Part shown: one piece after another, positions 1 through 11,000 of the stretch
Layout: each line of letters starts with the position of its first letter
How positions within the stretch are numbered: the first letter of the stretch is position 1
Source: Acanthaster planci
Lineage: Eukaryota > Echinodermata > Asteroidea > Valvatida > Acanthasteridae
Direction of reading: 5' to 3'
Length of the DNA: 64,000 bases
Assembly (NCBI RefSeq): GCF_001949145.1
Contig: NW_019091535.1
Location: 225,268 to 289,267 of the forward strand
The notes under the pieces: model-generated
The model's input: only the letters and a program-made list of their open reading frames with translations
What the model was told of the DNA's origin: nothing
The model's database searches: none
Program-made: the position numbers and the translations under genes

Positions 1-363
1 CAATGACATTACAGAACCCACCTAATGGATGGAGCAAACCAGCATTGGAATTACTGAATGAGGTCCGGATCAGTGCGTAACCAACTGGCTGTGTGTTATT
101 AGGGGGAAAAGTTCTGATAAATTTGGTGATCATGGTAATGTTATGACTGGTCATTTCTAGAGGCCGCCTCGCCTATGGCAGTAAGCATTGTGATAACTAT
201 TGTGCACAGCCACTGTTTACATGACAACCACTGGACACAACTCATTGCTTCCTACTGTTAAAGGAGGCTGTCCAGAATTACTAGTGAAATGTCACTGAAT
301 TCATCTGCAGTCATACTTTGCAAGATTCTTGTAAAAAGTGTCAATATCTTGAGGGAAACTTAC

Positions 364-1607
364 TGCGAATCCAAAATGCCTGGGGGCTCTGAATTTCAAT
401 CTTGAAGATCTCTGAGGTGAAGTGTCATCGCGCCAGAGAGTGGTAGGGATCCATTAATTCATGTGACTTGCTGGTTGAATCATCTTGAGGGTCGTAGTCA
501 TGAGCAGGACCTGTTATAAACATGCAGAGTTTTATTACAATGCATTGTACTTACGAACATGTACATGGGCCGTTTTCCAATGCTCAACTTTGTCTCCATC
601 TCAGGCTTCGAGTAGGAAAGCAATCCTCAATTGTGGGCCTGAAGTGTTTAACTTAAACTGAAATATTGTAATGTTTGGCTCTTGTGCATCTCATTTGATG
701 TTTGGTGGCACTATCAGACTTATTATTGCACTTTCAACCTCAAAGTCAGGAAGTAAAAAAAACAGTTGAAGCCTGAGACGGAGCCAAAGTTGAGTATTGG
801 AAAACGGCCATGGTATTGTAACTCAGAGAGGCTAAGCATATGTATGCGAAAAGTAAGTCGCTGCCCAAACGGACAGCTTACTTAAAACCTGACCAATGGG
901 TACAAAAGCGATGAGGCAAATCGCAGCAAAAACTTCGGTAGGCCCCATCCAAAATAAATTGGGGTTGTTGAAGATAACTTATCTATACATAAGGGTGCAT
1001 GTACTTCGATTTAATCAGGACTGCATACATGTACACTGATGTATGTGCACTGTGTCTGTACTGTACAATGCCAACATGTTATATACACATGTATGTGCCA
1101 TGTGACCGTTAAACTTTTGCTTGAAGTGTATAGTACACCTGCTATGTAGATTGGGCACTTAAAGATTCAATGTTTTTAGGAATGTCATTGCAAAAGTGGT
1201 ATGTGAAAGAGGTCCTACACCAATGTCAAAAATGAACATATTACACTGTCGCTGTATTTTTCACAGTTCAACAAATTAACTCCTACTTATTTTACTGTAA
1301 ATTCCTCGAATGTACTGCAATACTTGAATCCTTTCTAATTGAGGGCGGAGGGTACAAAATTCTGCGATTCGAGAGATGGGATTTAGTTTTATTCTGGGAA
1401 AACCAGAGACAGATTTCTTTATCTCCAAGTGAGAGAAAAAAAGAAATACTTTCAGAGAGTTGTCATCCTCGGCCTCATTCTGGTTAGCTCTGGCGAGGGC
1501 TAATTCCTCAATTGGCATTTTGCCAGCACTGTAATGTGTGTAATGGCAATTGGTGCTACCTCAGCAGTCAGGGTCTCATCAGAACTTGTTTCCTTTTTGT
1601 TGTCCAT
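364..1607 (-). pseudogene. Decayed duplicate of TRMT2A coding exons 1 and 2
   Basis: Two blocks match the first two coding exons of the intact TRMT2A gene lying 20 kb to the right, in the same orientation and order. The exon-1-like block is 1450-1607 (ATG at 1607, donor after CTGAAA) and corresponds to 24737-24884. The exon-2-like block is 364-510 and corresponds to 22494-22660. Both keep recognisable splice sites. In the first block an extra 2 bases break the frame before the conserved ANQNEA stretch. In the second, the codon after the Arg of the intact YHYLTRR motif reads TGA, about 18 bases are missing, and a further 2-base deletion lies just before the PRH motif. The blocks are 0.94 kb apart, against 2.1 kb in the intact gene. 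No other TRMT2A exon lies between here and the end of the intact gene, so the copy is truncated or continues left of the window. Identity was judged by eye. Confidence 0.85.
567..810. mobile_element. MITE, GGCC-ended family, copy 1
   Basis: The element runs from about 568 to 809, with inverted ends of about 42 bp that start GGCCGTTTTCCAATGCTCAA on the left. The right end is the reverse complement with a few mismatches. ATG directly flanks both ends (565-567 and 810-812), a 3-bp target duplication. A second copy in opposite orientation is at 42312-42551. It sits in the intron of the decayed TRMT2A copy. No coding capacity is visible. Confidence 0.85.
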
Positions 1608-1830
1608 TTACGGTAGCAGGTACAGCGCTGGTATCACAAATCATCCTTACTTCCTACTGGAAACAAGAATTGAAACTGAAGTCATTTCCTAGAACTATAG
1701 AAGTCATGGCCATACTAGCACAGCCAATGAGGAAAACTGAAGATCATGGCTGGAAATTCAGTGTGATTGAACTGTAATTTCAGACAGTGTAATGTTAATG
1801 ACGGTACTGGTATACCTGGGTGTAGTACTT

Positions 1831-1891
1831 GCTAGGTCCCTTATTTCACCACTTACTGTGAAAACCACTAGTGGCGAAATTAGGGACCTGG
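1831..1891. repeat. Short imperfect palindrome
   Basis: The left arm, GCTAGGTCCCTTATTTC, is followed about 20 bases later by its near reverse complement ending in GGGACCTGGC. It could be a hairpin or a very small MITE. No function is visible. Confidence 0.6.
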
Positions 1892-1927
1892 CGACAATAC
1901 GGTCACAGACGTTAGGCATACAAGTAC

Positions 1928-2053
1928 TACTTCCTGAACTGCTAGGCACCAACCCTGTGATGTGTCTTGCAGTTCTGGGAGTCGAGCCACTACTTCCTGA
2001 ACTGCTAGGCACCAACCCTGCAATGTGCCTTGCAGTTCTGGAAGTCGAGCCAC
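1928..2053. repeat. 63-bp unit in two tandem copies
   Basis: A 63-bp unit beginning TACTTCCTGAACTGC occurs at 1928 and again at 1991 with only a few differences. Because 63 is a multiple of three, several frames stay open across it and give 21-residue repeats on both strands. I take those reading frames as artefacts, since there is no splice context or codon pattern. Confidence 0.85.
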
Positions 2054-3531
2054 CCCTAGCTTTCTCTTTCTCCCACTGGCATGACTAACAATAGCTGCAT
2101 AGAGCAGAAATAAAACATTAGAGTTAAAGGCAAATGCATTATACCATTCTATTTCTTCAGTGAAAGAAGTCCCAAAAACTGGGGAACTGAAATTTGGAAG
2201 CACACATGCACTGTGCAGGTACCAGGTAGGCCTAACGAGGTCTCCATGTTATGTACATGAATGGCCTACTTCTGAAAAAGCTGTGGTGTGATGGGTTAAA
2301 AGTACTTTAGATTGGTTGCTGTTTCTTATACTTCTAATGTTCCAATCCACGGCACTGATTGGAAACAGAAACCAGACCGGTCTGATAACAATGGATCAGA
2401 AGATCAAACAATTTATTGCCCTTTCTACAAAATGTCTTCCCAGATATGAATTTACTGGAAAAAGTAAATAAAAACATCCATAGAAAGTGAACATGCATGT
2501 AGTCAGTAGGAATGGATTGACAGAAAAAATATACAATACCAATTAGATGTACCGTATCTGTGATGCAAACTCTTGGAGGTAATGCTGCCCTCAATCGATT
2601 GAGCGGCAAAGACACGGGAGCGTGATGTCAATTTGTCAAAACTTCTGATCAATCAAAATCAAGAGCAGAACGTGTGTAAATTGCCCAACTGCCAGTATTT
2701 TTATTGGGGGAGACCTCTTGATTTGAATGGGGGGAGGGGGCATTGTGTTTTCTTGGGGTATTGAGACATTTGGCATTAACAGGTTTTATTGATTCAAAAT
2801 CATCAAGAAAATATGGTGGATTAAAGACGAAACTCGTAATAAATTAGAGTGTACAATTTTCAGTTCCATTTTGTGTAGCTGTAGGGGTGCTGGAGAAGAG
2901 TGCACAACATGGGAGCCGACTACTAGAGGGTACTCAACCTAGCAGTAAAAACTGACAGATTCGTGAATTACCATTAAATCATTTTTATCCATTTCAACAT
3001 TGCTGGACGTCAAATGGCATAATTTTCTAAAACAAACCTTTTACCTTTTCCAACAGTCTGAGTGCTACGTGCTACAGGCCATAGGCCTCAAGTTGGTAAG
3101 TTGGGACAACCCCCATCCACACACACTTTGCCAAGCAAAATCATGACATGATGAAATACTTCTACACTAACAACCAGAACTCACATCCGTGGATGACGAT
3201 GTCACAACACTTAATACTGGAAGCCTTCAAACCTGGCCCCACTTACTGCTTCATCCCTTCCAATACAATGGATCCATCCTCTTCCGGCAAAAAAATCCTC
3301 CAAAAAAAAATATACAAAGAAATGGCAGATAGTCCATGCAAAATCTCCAAAGGAACACAAAAGTGAGTATCTTCAAATATTTCCATTTTATTTTCTCTTA
3401 ATGTAAGCATTTTGTTCTTTAAAGCAAACAAAATGCACAGATCTTGTAATGCCCTAATTAAAAAAATACCTCAACCGTTCAGAAAGCTGGTATGATGGAC
3501 TTATTGCTAGTCTTGTCACAAGTTTTCTTCA

Positions 3532-4118
3532 TTAACCACTTGCTGCCGGGGAACTCCGTTTCGAGCACCATGGGTTTATATGCAGAGCCTGGGTGCCAGA
3601 AATGGGACAAAAGAGCTGGTCCGTGTAACAAAAGACTGTACTTGGAACAAAAGACCTGCTGCTGGAATTGACATCATTTTTTCAGCTTCCATTTTTCAAA
3701 GGTAATCCATCACTGTTTTTAAACAGTATACCACTGTTTTGGGCATAGTGCGCCCGTGGATTAGCACCGCGGACAAAAGTGCTCCAGGGCCCAACTGATG
3801 AGCGACACAGCACCCCTGCATGCTAATCCAGCCGCATTTGAAAAGATGCCACTCGCATTCACTGGGGACAAAGGAAATTACACAACACCTCACAATTCTG
3901 GGCTCTCTTTACAGGGCAGCGGCCTGGCTGAAATATTCAGGAGTCAATGAAGGTTGCCTGTTGGCTTTGAATAGCCACCAAACAGTCATTCAAGTGGGTG
4001 TAAACGTCCATTAAATGAAATCTTGAATTTTTGAAGAATTTTGAAAACTGAAACTCTCGTAAAAATCTCCTGTATGTGTGCAGTGCATTTTTAAAAGTAC
4101 CCGGCAGCAAGTGGTTAA
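3532..4118 (+). mobile_element. TTAA-flanked MITE, family A, copy 1
   Basis: The element is bounded by TTAA at 3532-3535 and 4115-4118. The inverted ends begin CCACTTGCTGCCGGG on the left, and the right end reads CCCGGCAGCAAGTGG. A TTAA target duplication is the hallmark of piggyBac-type insertion. It is about 587 bp long with no transposase, so it would be non-autonomous. Related copies are at 10850-11446 (inverted orientation) and 55335-55905 (same orientation). Confidence 0.85.
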
Positions 4119-5042
4119 ATGGCAAGTTGTCTGCCTATACATAAACAGTAGAAGTTGGGAAAGTTCCTATGCCTCTATAAAGTGAATCCTGAATTTCTGC
4201 ATTGTGATCAGGTTGGGAATTTTGAAGAATTAGACTGTGGCATAAACTTAAAGCAAAATGTGCTGCAAACCTACATTACAGCCAATATCAAAATTTATCT
4301 CTAAAACACCTCTGCATACCTATAAAAGGGCATGAGAGTCAAAACATTATGTGTATGTTCACAGTCCAAAAGGATTTCTTCTAGAAACTGCAAGGAAGTT
4401 CAGGAAAGGGGGCCACGTAGAGGGTGGGATTCAACATCAAGAAACACCCACTCACAAGTGTACAAATTCAGAGAGAGATGCACAGAAAATGACTGATGAT
4501 TCTCAGATGGAGTCTAGCTCCCTGAGGCAATTGAAGGCACGACGAAGAGGAACAAAAACCAATGATGAATCTTGAATAAGCCTCCATTTTCATAAGAAGT
4601 CTTACTGAACAAATGTTGCAAAAGTTGATGTGGTTAATGCGACTACAGATTAGTGAACAGATGTTTGTGTGAGTTTTGAGACTTGCTTGAGGGTACACAA
4701 TTTCTAACTGATGTGAAGGCACTTCCCTTCAAGCTTTTACATGTCAAGCCAGTCTGGTGGCTTCTGGCATAAGACTCGGGAAATTTGTGGATGTGCATTC
4801 TACTTTGAATCACTAGATTAGGACCACGATTTTAAATTTGTGTGATACAGGGACACTGCTTTTCACATGAATGGTACTGTCTTTAAGGAGGACTGATCAG
4901 CTTTGGTGGGCAACCCAGATGGTTTAAAGTCAACCTCATCCGATCATGTGCACAGCAGATTGAACAATCCCTTGATATCACTGCTTTAATTGCCAACGAG
5001 CATCAAGCTATGCCAGGAAGCTTCACAGCAACACATTGGAAA

Positions 5043-8000
5043 TCAACTCATGACTGTTGCTGGACCTTCGCTGCTAATGTTGCCCGATCTCTGCACACCC
5101 TCAGGCACCTCGTAGAAGGAATCAACTCGGTCAGCTCTCTCAAACAAGATGATGAGCTCGCAGTGTTTGGTGTGGGGGAAGAGGTCAACGGCCACTGCTT
5201 TGGTGGGTCGAAATGGAATGCCCTTGTTGCGATTAGAAACTGGTCGGCAAAGGCTAGAGGACAAAGTAAGTAAATCACAACAACGGTGATGGAAACATTT
5301 TAACATCGCAACTGATGGCAGACACTTGTGTCAAGATTACAAGACAAAGTGTGCGCACACTCAATACAAAAAATGTTACCAATATAAAGCAATTCAACAA
5401 AATTAGTCAGTTATACGGTGAGAAAATTGTGGAGTGAAATGGAAGAAAATAGAGTATGATTAAAACGTCGAATGTTTGGAATGAACTTCCAGATGTTGTC
5501 ACTGTGTACACATGAAAGCCAACTTGAAATAACTGAAAGTTTCTCATTGATTATCTCAGTTAGTCTCAAAAGTCCTGGACACAACATTCACACATAACTT
5601 TTGAGTACATTTTCAAGTAGCTTTAAAGGTAAAAGTCAACTCCTACAGAAATTTTACCCGTTATTCATGATTTTTCGAGTTCAATCTTTATCATCCGACT
5701 TTGTGCATTTTTCAACAGCAGGATTTATCAACAATCAGAATATGGAAAAGTCAGAGGGAGGAAATTCGCATGTCTTGAAATAAATTCTTAGAGTATTTTA
5801 GTTTTTCATTTTACATTTATAGCAAGCCTAGTTTGGGACTGAAATATTCACCAAGGCTATCATGCGATATCACAAATGGATTAGCAAAAGAACTATTCAC
5901 TGCAGCTTTGTTTTGCACATACGACTTGTAATGTGCAAAGAGATAAACAGTCACAAGTAATTTTGCAGTCGCAAACATATTTTGTTTAGGATCATGCACA
6001 CTCACACAACAGTAATAACAATTGAACTGAGCATCAGTCACCAATAACTACTTGGTTTGACTCACTCAATAAAGTTGTTGATGGCATTCTGTGGATGGCA
6101 AGACACGTATATCAGACGTCTCAAGTTGGCGCATCTCCGGATGGCCTGCAGGACCTTAGTAGCTGGAATTAGTTCAAGCAGAAAGAGGTCAATTGTACAA
6201 TATGGAAATGAGGAAGGTGGGACATCACAGGTCTCCTAACTTGCAACACTTCTAATTCAGTTGTTACTCACAAACCTTATGTCCAGAACGATGAGGTTTG
6301 CCCATCACTGCTGTGAATTTCAAAAATTCACTTGAAGGGAATCAAAACCCAACAGTTCATGTTAATTGGTCATACTATGTTTCATTCTGTATCGTTTTTT
6401 TAGGTTAAAACACCATTACAATTTTCTTTCAAAGGAAATACATCTAAGTATAATGAGATATCCTCCTTAACCAGGGCTTAAAAACTCTTACCAACTCCAA
6501 AAATTGTATACAGAAAATATATCTCACCTATCACCAAACTGATGTCCCTTGCTATTTTCAAAAACAAAGGTAAACAATTCCATATACAAATAACGATAAG
6601 TTTAGTGACTTACGCATCCCTGGCCTGGGCGGATCCACAATTCCCACCACATTGTCACACCTCCTCAGATCAGGTGTCATGTCTGGCAAGACTACCTCAG
6701 CTTTGCCGCACACATACTCAACATTACTTAGATCTACAACATAATGAGAGATTAGCAAAAGGCAACGGTTGAAAGAGAGATGACAGACTGTCATTCATCG
6801 TACAGCATTACAGGATTGAGAGTGAAAAGTCAATATATGACATCATTAAACCTTCACAAGCACAACTCCAACTGTGCTCACCATTTGGCTATTTCATTAT
6901 GAGGAAACCAGCTTTTCAAATGACACGTGAGAACAGGTTAAGCATTTACTCAGGAAATGAACCAGCTGCAGCCCCGTAACTAATCTCACCAGGCTTAAAC
7001 ATTTTAGGTAATCATGGAACCAGCTGAGATCAGGTCTCCACAATGTCCACTAGTACAGTGTAAAATATCAGATCAAAGAGCAACAAGGAAAGGCAAATCT
7101 TATCCCTGCATGGGTACAGGTGTTCCGTTCGACGCACACAGAACACACATGCCGCAGAAAAATTGGAAAGAGTTTCCCATCCGGAGATCACTTGACACTC
7201 GATCTGTGCACAAACACTATGAGACTGGTCAAAAAAATCTCGAGTGCTTTCTAAGTAAAGACCTTAAATTTTCCCTGTAAATTTCACTTTTTTAGGACGT
7301 ATTATCACTCTAATGGCTGATGTCACTGCAGGGAAAAATTAGTGATGTCAATGTATGGAATTCTTCCCAAACCTAACTACAGGACTGGATGTATTTCCAT
7401 TATCAGTAGACCTTGGAATGTGCAAACCAGTTTGGTTGTGTACCAGTATCTATTGATGAATGAGCACAAGATAAAAAACCACCAAAGCTGTGAGAAATAA
7501 GGCTTCATAAAGAACTGCAGAGACAAATGCGGCATCGGTGTAACACAACAGAATTCTAATGCTATATCTCAAATTCTTTACTAATGCACGGCAGAGTTCC
7601 TTTTCTCACACACACACAAAAATCTTGCACACATTCACATGAAAATCTGTTGCCCAAACTGCACACCAACAGCCACCATGGTTTCCACGTGCCAAACTGG
7701 TTTGAGCGTGCCACATCCTCAAAACTGACCATCCACAGTTAGCCACTATAGCACCCTCTACAGTCTCTACAAAAAAAAACCAAAGCACTCACTGTTTGCC
7801 TTTGCATTGAAGACTGCATCCTCCACAGCTTGCTGGTTCATCTCGATACCAATGACCTTCTTCACTCTCTGAAGGGACAAATGAGACAAAGGACGGAGTT
7901 GGAGGAGGGGGGGGCCTGAACTGAGATGAAAATTTGAACAGAGAGTTCCTACTGAAAACAGGCACGCATGCACAACATGTTTGGCAATCTGGATGGTATC

Positions 8001-11000
8001 AAAGGTAGCTTTACCTTGGCTAGTGTGATTCCGATAGTACCAGTCCCACAGCAAATGTCTAGAACTGTGGTGTCAGGAGTCACTTCAGCCCAGTCAGCTA
8101 TGGCGGTGTACAGTACTTCTGCAGCCTTAGTGTTTACTGCAAGAACAGAAAAAAAAAGCAGAACATCAAAAACACAGTACATTGCATACAAGTCTGGGTA
8201 TAATCTTTGTATACGACTTGTGACTGAGACACAAACATTCATTTTGGAGCGGCGATGGTACACAGCATGGTTTTATACCCAAGAGTTTGAAGTAAAATAC
8301 ATCACTCTTTGTACAACAAAACTTTCCTACTTTCCATACAGGTTCAATAAACTGTTTTTAGTCTGTCTGCTTTTTTTATCACGCAACCTGCTCATGCCTT
8401 CTGTTCGTAATCAAAGTCAAACCTTTCACAGTTTTTAACCAGAGTCTTTTTGACATCCTTGTTGACCACCACTTCAGTTTATTTCTGTTGTGCAAACAAA
8501 TGTTCAGGGACACAACTGTTCTGGGGAATATTAATCGATCAATCAAGATCATGCCCACTGTTGCCTTGATAGTGGTGAACAGGTTGACTGCTATGGAAAA
8601 TAAATGATACCTGAAACACAATTTCATGTCACATTCAAACGTTGGAAAGTGCTGCAGTAAAAAAGAACCATTTTGACAAGTTGTCCTGTGAAGAACATAA
8701 TTCTGCTAAATTATACATTTTGAGTCCATTTGGAGCTGACCAACAGTATTCATGATCAGAAAAAATGTGCAATAATCCCAACCCTCCCCCCAAAATGACA
8801 GTCCAAAATGTGAATGAGAACCTTTCTTTAAAACGGGCGATTCACAATAGTACGCCTAAAAGAGTTTACAGTGCCTTGACAAATCACAACGCACGAAATC
8901 TGTCAACCCTATCCAAATGTGCATTGGGTCAACAGATTTTGCACATCGTGATTGGTCAGCACGTTGCAAACTCTTGGAGGCGCACTATTGTAAATGGCCC
9001 ATTTTATGAGCACAGAGATGCACAAAATAAAGAATGCACAACACATGTATGTTTATCATTTAAACTGGTGGAAAAGACATGCAGTTTGATGGTAAGGAAC
9101 CTTTTCATATTGCTTCACGACTTTTAGAACTTGATTAAATGTAAATTAATCTAAATTAATTTAGTTTACAGTCGCATCCAAGGTATTCCTTGGCATGAAC
9201 CGTTGGTTCATCTTGTGATTTTTTTTCACGAAGTATTGAAGATTTTACGTATTTCTATCTTCCAAATATCCAGTCTCTAGTTGAAACATTCGATAAACTT
9301 CAAACTCCTTCAATTCAACCACATATCACCAGAGCTAGGGAAAAAGAATCCATATATTTTAAAACTTTGGGTTTATGGGATAGCTTGACCATGAACTAAC
9401 CAATATGTAATGAATTCACTGACCAAAAACGAAGACGAGAGAGAAATAAGAGGCATTTTCTTTCCACGGCGAATCAGGACGATTTCCGAAACAGGCGGGG
9501 TCAAATCTCGCATTTTGGTTGGGCTTGTGACATCAAGAGGGAGAAGGCGTAAACTTTACACGCATGCAGTATGCAAAATGTATTTGTGTGGTCCTGCTGC
9601 ATCAAGTTAAACCAGGTTCATTAAGTTCATACAGGAAAAAAATGGATATACTTTTTATTTATCTTGTCAATTATAAAGTCTACATATTTTTGTCTGGAGC
9701 ATTTTTGCAAAATGAAGACGTAGAATTTGTCGAAAGTGTAGTGGCATGGACATCACCACTGTGCTGTCTAAGCTAGAAAATCCTGTGGACTTGTGTCTGG
9801 TAATAGACTACCCAGTCAGTGCAAAAAACAAGGCGCCTTGTGAAGCGGTGACCAGACCACTGCTTTGTGACTGTGCTGTTGTAGGCTTATTTCATAGTTC
9901 CATGTATGATTCACATTTTGCTGTCAATTTTGTGAGAAGTATGTTAAGTTTTTCGGGTGAAAGTGACCATGGATACGATCAATACGACAGAGAGGATGAT
10001 GAACTTATTGACATCTAGAAAGACAGCATAGGACCTGCTGTTGAAGTTCAAGGTGCTGAGCCTTACCAATTTGAGCCTTTGGCCGTGGCCTGACCAGAAA
10101 TCACAACAGATGTCGCTCCAATGAGTGCTGAGACTTATGCTTGACAGGAGGCGTGACAAAACAGCCTTGACAGTTTCATGGGACATGTTCAAGTTTTTCA
10201 AGATGGGTAAATCTGATCTTAACAACACTGAGACTCAATGTCAAGGGTAACAACCACCAACTACACAAGACTGCGGCATGTTTCACTTTATTACTAAAAA
10301 GCAATGTATGGACCAAATGAACTTGACACGTGGAACAAAATCAATGAAGAGGACAAAGTTTTGCTGCACCACGTGTAACATTACGGAGGTTTAGACATAC
10401 GTATTACGCAAATGTGAATGCAATCGTGACAATATCTTATTCTCGCATGGTTGTGCAGGCATCCTGCACAAATGTACATCTTCCAATGAACACTCCAATA
10501 AAAGAGACAATACGCAAGAAGCAGTGACGCCAGCGAGAGTCCACACTTTTTTCATGTTCGTGTTCACGTGGAACATGCAACTAAACCTCTCTATTATGCA
10601 CTGTACTCCTGAGCTACCCAGATTGTTTATTCTCTCTTCTCCCCTATGACTTTTGGGGTCACTTGCATATCATTAATTCATAATGAGCATTTCTGATTTC
10701 GGCTTCGTGGTGACCCATGTTTTTGACATTTTTCCTACCACAATTGAGACAACTACAGATTTTTTTAATTTTCATTTCCAAAGTTGGTATTGTAAACTGT
10801 TGTAAACTGGTTATAATCAAGGAAGATATGGTTTCCTTTCCCTACCTCTTTAACCACTTCCTGCTGGTGCATTTATCAATATTGATGATGCTGGGGCGGG
10901 ATATTTATCATTTTTTTCTGTTTTCAAAATTCTTTAAAAATTCCTATCTTCATTTCCTGGACACTTACAAACACGTGAAGGCATGTCTGGTGTCCACTCT

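Larger units (their letters stand above)
1608..5042. other. Intergenic region left of TRMT2A
   Basis: This stretch holds the 1.83-2.05 kb small repeats and the TTAA-flanked element at 3532-4118, but no exon I can support. The 3' untranslated region of TRMT2A should lie at its right end. A minus-strand ATTAAA (4985-4990 on the plus strand as TTTAAT), about 55 bases past the stop codon, is a plausible polyadenylation signal. Confidence 0.6.

Noticed and set aside
5010-5273. Plus-strand frame of 87 codons
   Set aside because: It is antisense to the last TRMT2A exon, whose minus frame matches the conserved C-terminal GIPFRP and AVDLFP blocks.
7968-8438. 156-codon plus-strand open frame
   Set aside because: It overlaps TRMT2A exon 13 on the other strand, which has clear AdoMet motif conservation. 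The plus frame has none.
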